Shown here in pieces: positions 56,543 to 64,000 of a stretch of DNA of 64,000 nucleotides. Under the pieces are notes generated by a model. The model was not told the origin of the DNA, ran no database searches, and was given only the letters and a program-made list of their open reading frames with translations. How positions within the stretch are numbered: position 1 is the stretch's first letter; each line of letters begins with the position of its first letter. The stretch is from Draconibacterium mangrovi. Lineage in GTDB: Bacteria > Bacteroidota > Bacteroidia > Bacteroidales > Prolixibacteraceae. Location of the stretch: positions 1-64,000 of the forward strand of contig NZ_JAAAGB010000014.1 in assembly GCF_010586825.1 (NCBI RefSeq), read 5' to 3'. A program made the translations under genes and the position numbers.

Positions 56543-57289
56543 ATGTATAAATATTTACTGCTGCTATTAATCGTTTTGATGAGTTTTTCAGTTTGGGCTC
56601 AGGATGAGAATTATCAGGTTGATCCGATGTTGATTGAACTGAAAGCAAAAATCCTGAGTTCTTCCGATAGTTCAGCAGTACCTTATGCCAACATAATTAA
56701 TCACCGCACACACAGCGGGACAATTACCAACGGAGAGGGGATTTTTACGCTGGAGATGCTTAATATCGATTCACTCGAAGTTACTTCTGTGGGTTACAAA
56801 ACTTTTATCCTGAAAGTGCCATCCTATTACACCGGCTACGAAATGCTTACGTTTTATATGGACCCTGTACTTTATAATGTTGGCGAAGTTACCGTTGAAG
56901 GTGAAGCCCGTCAGCTGGATTATTTCGATCACGGAAATCCAACAAACCTTGACCCAACATTGAGAGGCGATGCATTTAATGAAAGACCTCCGATCATTGC
57001 AGCGCTGGTAAGTCCTTTATCGTTTGCACAATATTACGGTAAACGCGAAAAACGCAAACGCCAGGTACGAGAGGACATGGCGATAATGAGAAACTGGGAA
57101 ATGCACTCGAGAAACTACAATAAAGAAATGGTGATGAAACTTACCGGTTTGAATGAGGCTTATGCTGATACTTTTATGATGTGGTTTAACGGGCAAAATG
57201 TACTTCCGTACACAGCCACGGAATACCAGGTGAGGGAGTCGATTGTGCAGTATTCCAAATTGTTTAAGCTGGATTACGAACTCGAATAA
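56543..57289 (+). CDS. Secreted CarboxypepD_reg-like domain protein
   Basis: A 248-residue protein with a signal peptide (about 1-20, ending VWAQ). A carboxypeptidase-regulatory-like beta sandwich spans about 33-120 (AKILSSSDSSAVPYANIINHRTHSGTITNGEG, LEVTSVGYKTFIL), the domain that also precedes SusC plugs. The rest (about 125-248) is charged and helical with a WEMHSRNYNKEMVMKLTGL stretch; no membrane segment follows. Proteins of this architecture are common in Bacteroidota; their function is unknown. It is alone between valS and the peroxiredoxin gene. Confidence 0.82.
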   Translation: MYKYLLLLLIVLMSFSVWAQDENYQVDPMLIELKAKILSSSDSSAVPYANIINHRTHSGTITNGEGIFTLEMLNIDSLEVTSVGYKTFILKVPSYYTGYEMLTFYMDPVLYNVGEVTVEGEARQLDYFDHGNPTNLDPTLRGDAFNERPPIIAALVSPLSFAQYYGKREKRKRQVREDMAIMRNWEMHSRNYNKEMVMKLTGLNEAYADTFMMWFNGQNVLPYTATEYQVRESIVQYSKLFKLDYELE

Positions 57290-57573
57290 TTGAACCAAAA
57301 ATTCGACAAATAATCAATGATTTGTTAATAGAATACAAATAAGTATTTAATTTACACATTCCGTAACTTTCATATTGGATATAAAAAGATACAAATATCT
57401 TTAAAATGTAATCAAAAGTGAGAAATTGCTTACAGTCTGGTTATTTGACTGGTTTAGTGTTGGGGAAGCATCAAACGCAATGTTTTTGCTCACATTAAAA
57501 ATATGTTCTTCAACATAAAATGGAGAATATGATGATTGTATTTTAGTGTCGCAATCATTTAATATTCAAAGTT

Positions 57574-58329
57574 ATGAAACAATTAATGTTTACCTTTTTG
57601 GCTGTGATTCTGGCCGTGGGAGTAGTAAGCGCAAGCGACTACAAAATCCCCTTAATAGGATCAAAAGCTCCAAAATTTAGTGCAAACACAACAAACGGAA
57701 AAATCACTTTCCCAAATGATTTCGGGAGTAGTTGGAAAATTCTGTTTAGCCACCCGGCTGACTTTACTCCGGTATGCTCGTCTGAGTTACTCGAATTGGC
57801 ACACTTGCAAAAAGAATTTAAAAAACTGGGTGTTGAGTTGGCAGTAGTTTCCACAGATGATATTGTATTACACAAAATGTGGAAAGCTCATCTTGAGGAG
57901 TTGAACTATAAACAACGCGGAACGGTTAATATCGAGTTTCCGATAATTGAAGACCCCGACGCGAAGGTATCACGTTTGTACGGAATGTTACACGATGAGG
58001 AGAGTACTGATCGAGATGTTCGGGGAGTATTTATTATCGATGATAAAAACATTGTACGTTCGGTAAATTTCTACCCGGTAGAAGTAGGCCGAAATATGGA
58101 TGAATTTGTTCGCATGATAGAAGCTTTACAGCTTACCGAATCGAAATTTGTTTATACACCTGCTAACTGGCAAAAAGGCGACGATGTTATTGTGCCTTAC
58201 TTGCCGTACTCAACCGCTGAGTTGGAAGCTAATCCTAAATTGGCAGACAGGTATTATAGTGTAGGCAACCGAATGTGGTTCGAGCAGATAGAAGGATCAA
58301 CTGCCAAGGTTGAACACAACGAGGAATAG
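57574..58329 (+). CDS. Exported 1-Cys peroxiredoxin (Prx6-like)
   Basis: A 251-residue peroxiredoxin of the Prx6 subgroup: peroxidatic Cys68 in PADFTPVCSSE, an Arg near 150 and the extended C-terminal dimerisation domain of about 60 residues. No second cysteine occurs anywhere in the protein, so it is a true 1-Cys enzyme needing an outside reductant. A signal-like N terminus (MKQLMFTFLAVILAVGVVSAS, cleavage near 20) precedes the domain, implying periplasmic export; cytoplasmic Prx6 members lack it. It reduces peroxides. It stands alone, 284 bases after the previous gene, with a terminator 44 bases past its stop codon. Confidence 0.9.
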   Translation: MKQLMFTFLAVILAVGVVSASDYKIPLIGSKAPKFSANTTNGKITFPNDFGSSWKILFSHPADFTPVCSSELLELAHLQKEFKKLGVELAVVSTDDIVLHKMWKAHLEELNYKQRGTVNIEFPIIEDPDAKVSRLYGMLHDEESTDRDVRGVFIIDDKNIVRSVNFYPVEVGRNMDEFVRMIEALQLTESKFVYTPANWQKGDDVIVPYLPYSTAELEANPKLADRYYSVGNRMWFEQIEGSTAKVEHNEE

Positions 58330-58372
58330 AAAAACGCAATTTTTCATAGAAGCATGTTGAATTCAGACACTT

Positions 58373-58404
58373 AAAAAGGTATTTGCGTTGCAAGTACCTT
58401 TTTT
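58373..58404 (+). terminator. Terminator after the peroxiredoxin gene
   Basis: AAAAAGGTA (58373-58381) pairs with TACCTTTTT (58395-58403), with an inner TTGC-GTT-GCAA stem, followed by further T. It lies 44 bases past the stop. Confidence 0.8.
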
Positions 58405-58614
58405 TCTCCCTATTTGATAAAAAAGAAAGCCCGGAGTTGACCAGGCTTTCCCAATGAAAGGGTAAACTTTCATTAATTTTTGCAATCAAATAATAAACGC
58501 AGTTAATTAAAACGGTTCACTATTCTAATTTCTGTAAACAAGCAAGTGCTCGTTTTGTTAACTATGTTTTTAGATTTTTTTTATTGACGTTCCTTCACCG
58601 TTTAGCAAAAAGAA

Positions 58615-59271
58615 TTAATTACCAATTTCACTTTTCAGCAGCTTAACCTGGTTGGTAAGTTTGGTAATCTGCTCGTCTTTTTCTTTTAACTGATTTTGTA
58701 ACTGTTGCGTTTCCGAACGAACATTATTAAGCTGTCCCTGCAGGGTATTAAGTTCGTTTTCGCTGGCTTTAATTTTACCCTCCAGAACTTTAGCGTCCAG
58801 GTTTAGCCTGTTTATTTCAAAGTTCTTTTGGTCGATGGCCGAGTTCTTTTCAGAAACTTCGCTTTCCAGTGTGCTTACTTCGTTTTGTAACGATTTTATC
58901 GACGCTTCTTTACTTTCCAGCGCATTGGTTAAACGTTGTTTTTCAAAATCAAGATTAAAACTTGTTTCCTGCAACGATTCCTGTTTACTGTTGAGTTCTT
59001 CATTCAACCCGGCCACTTCTTTCTTCAGGTCGGCAATATCCTGCTCTTTTATGGCATTGCTTTCCATCAACTCGTTTTTCATGGCTTCAAAATCGGCAAT
59101 CAAAGCTTTTATACGTTCGGCTTTGGCATTGTTCTCGGCATCGAGTTTTCGCGAAAGTTCTTCGGCTTTTAATCTGCCGGCTTCCATTTCAAGGTATTTC
59201 TTTTTCGATACGCACGACGTAAGTCCGATCAAAACTACACTGATAACAAGAATGATATATTTTCTACTCAT
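58615..59271 (-). CDS. Coiled-coil lipoprotein, OmpA-partner-like without OmpA domain
   Basis: A 218-residue protein from the ATG at 59271; the in-frame codon at 59304 would precede the signal. The lipobox LTSC gives lipid-modified Cys20. The remainder (about 25-215) is one long predicted coiled coil of Leu/Glu/Lys/Gln/Asn heptads. The start VSKKKYLEMEAG resembles the opening of Bacteroidota OmpA-family lipoproteins, which carry a coiled coil and then a peptidoglycan-binding OmpA domain, but here the frame stops after the coil. It could be a periplasmic spacer or tether. It has a well-spaced promoter at 59294-59325. Confidence 0.82.
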   Translation of the reverse strand: MSRKYIILVISVVLIGLTSCVSKKKYLEMEAGRLKAEELSRKLDAENNAKAERIKALIADFEAMKNELMESNAIKEQDIADLKKEVAGLNEELNSKQESLQETSFNLDFEKQRLTNALESKEASIKSLQNEVSTLESEVSEKNSAIDQKNFEINRLNLDAKVLEGKIKASENELNTLQGQLNNVRSETQQLQNQLKEKDEQITKLTNQVKLLKSEIGN

Positions 59272-59293
59272 AACGATCTTTTTATGTTCAAAA

Positions 59294-59325
59294 CAAAGAT
59301 ACACAATAATAATTGGGTATTACAA
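59294..59325 (-). promoter_or_regulatory. Promoter of the coiled-coil lipoprotein gene
   Basis: On the minus strand TTG (59325-59323), 21 bases, then TATCTTTG (59301-59294), close to the Bacteroidetes consensus. It supports the ATG at 59271. Confidence 0.65.
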
Positions 59326-59384
59326 CGTTTAACTAGGTAGGAATGGTATTTATTTCTTACTTTTATTTTTTAAAATTGATAGTC

Positions 59385-60506
59385 ATGAAGAAAACAATTA
59401 TATTCATTTTTACAGTTTTTGTTGCCCTTACAGCGTTGGGTCAAAGCGGATCGAAAGTGGCTCACACCATTAAAGGGAAAGTGGTAGATGCCAATACAAA
59501 TCGTCCGGTTTCGTATACAAATATTGGCCTGGAAGGAACATTTTTTGGTACCGCTAGTGATAGCGAAGGAAATTTTGAGTTGAAGATTCCTGAAGAGATG
59601 GTAGATAAAGATATTTACTTTTCTGCAGTGGGTTTCACCAACAAAAAGTTTCCAGTAAAAGACCTTTTTTCGAAAGAATTTGCTGTGGTAAAACTGGAGT
59701 CTCAATCGTATGATGTGGAGAAGGTTGATGTGGCAGCACAAAATAAAGTTTTGATTCGCATTTTACGCCTGGCTTCAGAAAATATAAAATACAATTATGG
59801 TTCGGGGCCATTTAATATGCACTTTGCTTATTCAAAAGAAAAGGCGGTTAACGGGCAGGTTAAATCACCGCAAATTGCAACGGTATTACTTTACGACGAA
59901 ACTGGTTACACACACAATTCGAAAGCTGATGCTTTTAAAGCACGGAATTATTCGGTTACAAAAGAACAAAGCGACGCTGATTACAGCTTTTCAAGCGCCC
60001 AATTATATCTTGATGATTTGTTGGGATTAGACTGGGTGCGTTCGGCATCGGGTGTTTTAAGCCCTGCTTTGCTAAACGATTATCAGCTGGCGCTGGAAAG
60101 CCAACCTGTTATCGACGGTAAAGAATACTGGGTGATTTCTTTTAGCCCGAAAGTCCCTTCACTGGCCACTACAGGCGATTATTATGCCGGTACTTTTAAA
60201 GGTAAAATCAGCATTAATAAAGAAGATTATTCGATATTAAAAATTGAAGGCGAAGCAGTGGCTCCAAAAAATAACCGTCAGGGCAGGGCGCTGGCAATAG
60301 GGCAAAACAATAGGGATTATTTTACCGATGTGCTTTACACCTTTGAAGTGGATTATGAAAACCTTCTGTTAAAACGTGTGGCGCTGAATAAAACCTATAC
60401 TTACAAAGGCGAAAAAATTTCGGAGCAAGCCGTGCTGGATATGAACCGGGCGCACACGAATAACCTTACTGTTATTGATTCGCGCGATTATTTCCCCGGA
60501 GAATAA
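59385..60506 (+). CDS. Secreted CarboxypepD_reg-like domain protein, large beta domain
   Basis: A 373-residue protein from the ATG at 59385; the codon at 59343 is upstream of the signal peptide. Signal peptide about 1-20 (LTALGQ). The N-terminal CarboxypepD_reg-like domain (about 28-110, IKGKVVDANTNRPVSYTNIGLEGT) is followed by a larger beta-rich part (about 130-373) of the type found in Bacteroidota proteins labelled carboxypeptidase-like. It has no membrane helix and no catalytic motif. It is divergent from the coiled-coil lipoprotein and convergent with the efflux adaptor. Function unknown. Confidence 0.82.
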   Translation: MKKTIIFIFTVFVALTALGQSGSKVAHTIKGKVVDANTNRPVSYTNIGLEGTFFGTASDSEGNFELKIPEEMVDKDIYFSAVGFTNKKFPVKDLFSKEFAVVKLESQSYDVEKVDVAAQNKVLIRILRLASENIKYNYGSGPFNMHFAYSKEKAVNGQVKSPQIATVLLYDETGYTHNSKADAFKARNYSVTKEQSDADYSFSSAQLYLDDLLGLDWVRSASGVLSPALLNDYQLALESQPVIDGKEYWVISFSPKVPSLATTGDYYAGTFKGKISINKEDYSILKIEGEAVAPKNNRQGRALAIGQNNRDYFTDVLYTFEVDYENLLLKRVALNKTYTYKGEKISEQAVLDMNRAHTNNLTVIDSRDYFPGE

Positions 60507-60519
60507 GAGATAGAATCAT

Positions 60520-60565
60520 AAACAAAAACAGGGTTGCGATTTGATTCGCAACCCTGTTTTTGTTT
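60520..60565. terminator. Bidirectional terminator
   Basis: A 20-base-pair perfect stem (60520-60539 with 60546-60565) around TTTGAT, A-rich on one side and T-rich on the other. It ends both the CarboxypepD_reg gene and the convergent efflux-adaptor gene. Confidence 0.9.
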
Positions 60566-60578
60566 ATATAGAAATATT

Positions 60579-61892
60579 TTAATCTTCAGCTGTAAACAAC
60601 TCCTCCTCATTAACCTTTTTAACCTGCATGCTGTCTTTTAACGTGCGGTTAATAATGGTGTAAGGCGCGGTAACTACTTCGTCGCCCTCCTTGATTCCTT
60701 TCAGAATTTCAATGCTGTTGTTATCCTGAATTCCGGTTTCTACCTCGGTTTTTAATACACGGCCATCGGCATACACAAAAACAACTTCCTGTTTTTCGTC
60801 ACGCTGCGCAGTGTTTTCATCATCCGAAGAATTTTCCGAATCCGTATCAACTTCTTTTGTGCCGCCGTTTTCTTTTTTAATCCGTGTTGTAACTGCCGAA
60901 ATTGGCACCGAAATTACATTCTCGCGGGTTTCGGTAAGAATATCAACAGTAGCCGACATTCCGGGGCGGAAAGGGTAGAGGTTACCATTCTCAGGATCGA
61001 TCAAATCTTCGTACGAATCTTTTAGCAAAAGCACTTTTACATCGAAGTTGGTTACCTGGTCGGAACTGGTTCCGGAAACGCTTGCCGAGTTGGCAATTTC
61101 GGTAACAATGCCTTTGAATTTGCGGCTCAGGTAAGCATCAACTTCAACCAGCGCAGTGTCGCCTTTCATTACCTTTACAATATCGTTTTCGTTAACTTCA
61201 ACCTGCACCTCCATTTTGTTGAGGTCGGCAACGGTCATCATTTCCGTTCCCACCATCATGCTGGTTCCTACCACGCGTTCGCCTTTTTCAACGTTCAGTG
61301 CCGAAATGGTTCCGGTAATAGGAGCATAAATTTTTGTTTTTATTAGCTGCTCTTCAGCTTCATCAAGCGATGCCTGCGCACTCAATACTGAATATTGCGC
61401 GGCACGGGCTTCGGCCTGGGCAACTTTGTATGCTGCTTCTGCCGATTCGAATTCCGAAACCGGAATCGTACCTTTTTCATACAATTGTTTGGAGCGTTTA
61501 TACGAAAGTTCGCTTTCAATTAGTTGTGCTTCGGCTTGAGCCTGTCTTGCTTTCGATGAGTTTACAGCGGCTTCCGACCGGTTTACTGCCGAAACATACA
61601 TTTCGGGTTTTATAACACACAGTAATTTTCCCTGCTCAACCGCATCGCCATCTTCAACATGCAGCTCAACGATCTCACCGGCCACATCAGGGCTGATTTT
61701 TACCTCAGTCTCCGGCTGAATTTTTCCGTTGGCGGTTATAAACTCGGTAATGGTTTTACTTTCTACGGTTTCGGTTGACACTTTTACGCTAACATCGCTG
61801 CCAAGCCATCCTTGCTTTTTGCCCACGATAAGCACAATAATAATTACAACCGCAACTCCAATTATATAAGGCAATGTCTTTTTTTGCTTCAT
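60579..61892 (-). CDS. Efflux periplasmic adaptor (HlyD/MacA-like membrane fusion protein)
   Basis: A 437-residue membrane fusion protein: one N-terminal membrane helix (about 9-25), a lipoyl-like barrel (about 60-95, IVELHVEDGDAVEQG), an alpha-helical hairpin (about 100-170, Ala/Glu/Gln-rich), the return lipoyl strand (KTKIYAPITGTISALNVEKGE), a beta barrel (about 205-300), and a C-terminal membrane-proximal domain. A hydrophilic acidic insert (about 340-365, TDSENSSDDENTAQRD) interrupts the end. It most resembles the adaptor of MacAB-type ABC exporters, but no MacB, RND pump or TolC gene is next to it: the downstream gene is convergent and the upstream one is aspartate kinase. Confidence 0.9.
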   Translation of the reverse strand: MKQKKTLPYIIGVAVVIIIVLIVGKKQGWLGSDVSVKVSTETVESKTITEFITANGKIQPETEVKISPDVAGEIVELHVEDGDAVEQGKLLCVIKPEMYVSAVNRSEAAVNSSKARQAQAEAQLIESELSYKRSKQLYEKGTIPVSEFESAEAAYKVAQAEARAAQYSVLSAQASLDEAEEQLIKTKIYAPITGTISALNVEKGERVVGTSMMVGTEMMTVADLNKMEVQVEVNENDIVKVMKGDTALVEVDAYLSRKFKGIVTEIANSASVSGTSSDQVTNFDVKVLLLKDSYEDLIDPENGNLYPFRPGMSATVDILTETRENVISVPISAVTTRIKKENGGTKEVDTDSENSSDDENTAQRDEKQEVVFVYADGRVLKTEVETGIQDNNSIEILKGIKEGDEVVTAPYTIINRTLKDSMQVKKVNEEELFTAED

Positions 61893-62132
61893 TTCAGTTA
61901 GCTGTTTTTGTCTATAGGTAAGAAATGGGTTTCTAAAATTACAAGAAAAATCGATTCCTGTAAATTATACCAATTGTATTTCAGTGTGAGCGTTAAACGA
62001 AACGGTGAAATTGCAATGATTAATGCCGGTTGAAAGTAGGAATTTACTGAAATAGGACTCATTTTGATTTCACATCGGTATTAATTGGAATCGGATGCCA
62101 ATCGCTTTTCTGAAAATGGGTGAAATTAAATG

Positions 62133-62171
62133 AAAAAGGCTACCGGAAATAACAATTTCGGTAGCCTTTTC
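62133..62171 (-). terminator. Terminator of the second aspartate kinase
   Basis: AAAAGGCTACCG (62134-62145) pairs with CGGTAGCCTTTT (62159-62170), an inner AAAT/ATTT extension adding pairs. On the minus strand a T-run follows. It lies directly past the aspartate kinase stop. Confidence 0.85.
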
Positions 62172-63422
62172 TTATTCTTTAATCAGCATCCGTGCCGTTA
62201 AGCGGCTGTGCTGTTCCAGGTAAATATCCTTTTCTTTTACCATCCAGTCGAGCACCTCTTCGGTGTAATGGCGAATGGTTACCAGTGTAAGATCGGTATT
62301 GTAGCGTATTTTATAATCGCCCGAAAGTTCGCTAAAAATATCCTCCAGGTTTTCATCCGAGGCATCGGCAACAATGTTAAGGTCGATGGCCGATTGTTGC
62401 ATCAATGTAACCTTTATCAGTTTTTCCATCAGAAAATTTACCACCCGCTCAATATCGCTAATCGAGATTATTGAGAAATCGAGAGCAGAAAGGGTAATCA
62501 GCACCTGGTTTTCTTTCAGGATAAAAATTGGAGGCAGCTCAATTTTATGATCGATTTTATGAATAACCGTGCCCGGATTTTTAGGCTCAACAAACGATTT
62601 TACCAGCAGCGGAATTCCTTGGTTGTGCAGCGGCTGCATGGTTTTTGGGTGGATTACTTTGGCACCAGAATGCGTCATCTCAACCGCCTCTTTATACGAC
62701 AGTTCGTTGATCATCACCGTGTCGCTCATTTTTTTAGGGTCGGCACTTAAAACTCCCGGTACGTCTTTCCAAATCGACACGCTTTCAACCTTCAACGAAC
62801 TACCGATAATGGCAGCCGTAAAATCCGAACCCTCGCGCCCCAGCGTGGTAGTGAGGTTAGTGGTTGTAGAGCCGATAAATCCCTGCGTGATGTATAAGCC
62901 TGTGTCGGAAAAGTTGAACTCCTCGCGAATTAATTCGCCGGTCCATTCCCAGTCAACATGTGCATCGCGGAAAGTATCGTCGGTTTTAAGGCAGGTGCGA
63001 ATGTCGATCCATGTATTTTTATAGCCGGTGGCGGTAATGTAATCGCTAACAATGCGGGTAGAAATGAGCTCACCAAAACAGATAATCTGGTCGTATTCAA
63101 AGTTAAAATCGTACGACGGACGCGAATTTAGTTTGTGTTCCAGCTCGCTAAACAATTCATAAACACCCTGTGGCATTCCTTTTTCGCCAAACAAATCGCC
63201 GATAATTTCAATGTGATAGTTCTTAAAGTTATTGAAGATTGTCCACTTTTCGTTGTTGCTGTTATAGTAGGCTTTTATCAATGTTTCCAGCAAATCGGTA
63301 CTTTTTCCCATGGCCGAAATAACCACGCTCAGGTTTCCGCTTTCGCTTTTAATAATTTCAAATACATTTTTTACTGCGGCCGCATCTTTTACCGATGCGC
63401 CTCCAAATTTATATACCTTCAT
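62172..63422 (-). CDS. Aspartate kinase (second copy)
   Basis: A 416-residue aspartate kinase from the ATG at 63422 (an adjacent TTG at 63425 is less likely). The kinase domain (about 1-275) has KFGGASVKDAAAVKN, GREGSDFTAAI and SGAKVIHPKTMQPL; ACT domains follow (about 290-416). It is clearly diverged from the kinase at 9675 (439 residues), so the two are paralogues of different regulation rather than a recent duplication. It could be the lysine-, threonine- or otherwise-inhibited form; sequence alone does not decide. Its neighbours give no pathway hint. Confidence 0.94.
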   Translation of the reverse strand: MKVYKFGGASVKDAAAVKNVFEIIKSESGNLSVVISAMGKSTDLLETLIKAYYNSNNEKWTIFNNFKNYHIEIIGDLFGEKGMPQGVYELFSELEHKLNSRPSYDFNFEYDQIICFGELISTRIVSDYITATGYKNTWIDIRTCLKTDDTFRDAHVDWEWTGELIREEFNFSDTGLYITQGFIGSTTTNLTTTLGREGSDFTAAIIGSSLKVESVSIWKDVPGVLSADPKKMSDTVMINELSYKEAVEMTHSGAKVIHPKTMQPLHNQGIPLLVKSFVEPKNPGTVIHKIDHKIELPPIFILKENQVLITLSALDFSIISISDIERVVNFLMEKLIKVTLMQQSAIDLNIVADASDENLEDIFSELSGDYKIRYNTDLTLVTIRHYTEEVLDWMVKEKDIYLEQHSRLTARMLIKE

Positions 63423-63474
63423 CAAAAATTCATTTAAAGCTTTTGAGCAATGCGCTACGAGCTGTTTAACCTTG

Positions 63475-63482
63475 CAAAACTA
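63475..63482 (-). promoter_or_regulatory. Putative -7 element for the second aspartate kinase
   Basis: The minus strand reads TAGTTTTG, an exact TAnnTTTG match, 52 bases before the ATG at 63422. A TTG stands 16 bases further upstream, closer than the usual 19-21. Confidence 0.45.
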
Positions 63483-63587
63483 TATTTTTTTGAATTAACA
63501 ATATACATGTTCATCAGGGAAATCATTCTACTAAAAATGTTAATTTAGATGCCTTCAAAAAAAACACTAAAAAAGAAGCTGCACCCA

Positions 63588-64000
63588 TGAGACATTTTAT
63601 TCTTTCATTTTTTATTCTGTTTACTTTTTCAGGATTTTGCCAGGTAAGCCAACTTAATAAAAGTTCACTTTCGATCGAAACAATTATGCAGGATCCGGCC
63701 AAATGGATCGGTACTTCTCCGGACGATATAAGCTGGAGCGAAGATGGCGCAAAAATCTACTTTCAGTGGAATCCGGAGCAAGACACGCTCGAATCGTTGT
63801 TTGCTTACGATTTGGCGACCAAAGAAATAGAGAAAGTAAATTTGGATGAAAAGAAGACATTACCCGGCCGTCGTGGCGATTACAACAGCGACAAAACAAA
63901 TAAAGTATACACCCGAAACGGCAACCTCTTTCTGCTCGACTGTAAAAGCAGAGAAGAGAAACAGCTTACAGCCTGGCTGGAGCGTGTTTCGTCGCCCGAA
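63588..64000 (+). CDS. S9-type peptidase or DPP4-like N-terminal propeller protein (3' partial)
   Basis: The gene starts at the ATG at 63588 and runs off the window after 137 codons. A signal peptide (about 1-19, MRHFILSFF...GFCQ) is followed by the opening of a beta-propeller: WSEDGAKIYFQWNPEQDTL with YDLATKEIEKVNLDE, then NKVYTRNGNLFLLDCKSREEKQLT. That strand pattern is the start of the DPP IV/prolyl-oligopeptidase (S9) N-terminal domain. The catalytic domain is beyond the window, so peptidase activity is inference; a TolB-like or other propeller protein is the alternative. Confidence 0.75.

Noticed and set aside
1-64000. Phage, transposon or integrative element, or an anti-phage defence system
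   Set aside because: No integrase, transposase, conjugation, restriction-modification or known defence gene was found, and codon use looks even along the window.

Overview
The window reads as a chromosomal segment of a Bacteroidota bacterium, most likely from the Marinilabiliales/Prolixibacteraceae side of the phylum (the family placement is inference). The phylum-level evidence is a SusC/SusD pair, type IX secretion (T9SS) C-terminal sorting domains on large surface proteins, a propeller-type (reg_prop/Y_Y_Y) sensor kinase, a DUF5687 ABC permease, weak or absent Shine-Dalgarno sites, and repeated matches to the Bacteroidetes -7 promoter element TAnnTTTG. In four places this element also has an upstream TTG at 19-21 bases. 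No phage, transposase, CRISPR array, tRNA or rRNA gene was seen.

Layout. 1-5.8 kb: the 3' end of a cysteine-rich repeat surface protein with a T9SS tail, then a propeller sensor histidine kinase overlapping an L,D-transpeptidase-like lipoprotein. 5.8-15.5 kb: fructose-6-phosphate aldolase/transaldolase, an M23-LysM peptidase, an esterase, a DUF302-like secreted protein, aspartate kinase, a three-gene operon (SIS isomerase, cysteine hydrolase, metallo-beta-lactamase-fold hydrolase) and sucCD. 15.7-26.5 kb, all on the minus strand: prfB (with an intact programmed frameshift)-ppk1-arsC, a DUF3857/transglutaminase membrane protein, recX, an ABC exporter pair and a lamin-tail secreted protein. 26.6-31.3 kb: asd, serS, a second esterase, and rplU-rpmA, where L27 carries an added helix-hairpin-helix tail. 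31.4-36.4 kb: an ECF sigma factor, membrane protein, transglutaminase and small protein cluster, then a membrane protein with a winged-helix partner. 36.6-38.8 kb: bifunctional-nuclease-like protein and a NupC transporter. 39.5-51.1 kb: SusC/SusD facing a 2231-residue T9SS surface protein with a nested CBM6-like domain. 52-56.4 kb: ammonium transporter, an unusual 20/21-base periodic array, and valS. 56.5-64 kb: two carboxypeptidase-regulatory-domain proteins, a secreted 1-Cys peroxiredoxin, a coiled-coil lipoprotein, an efflux adaptor without a pump, a second aspartate kinase, and the 5' end of an S9-type peptidase.

How they work together. Two aspartate kinases and aspartate-semialdehyde dehydrogenase supply the start of the aspartate amino-acid pathway. 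sucCD serves the TCA cycle. The SusCD pair and the giant CBM6-bearing protein point to outer-membrane capture of glycans or other large nutrients. Several genes (L,D-transpeptidase, M23-LysM, SIS isomerase) concern the cell envelope.

Most unusual signal. Between the ammonium transporter and valS (53301-53520) there are nine direct copies of a TCCTGT core at strict 20 or 21 base spacing, each followed by a T-tract, then three inverted copies at the same spacing. This looks like phased, bent protein-binding DNA rather than a gene or a CRISPR array. No complete new multi-gene system could be shown.
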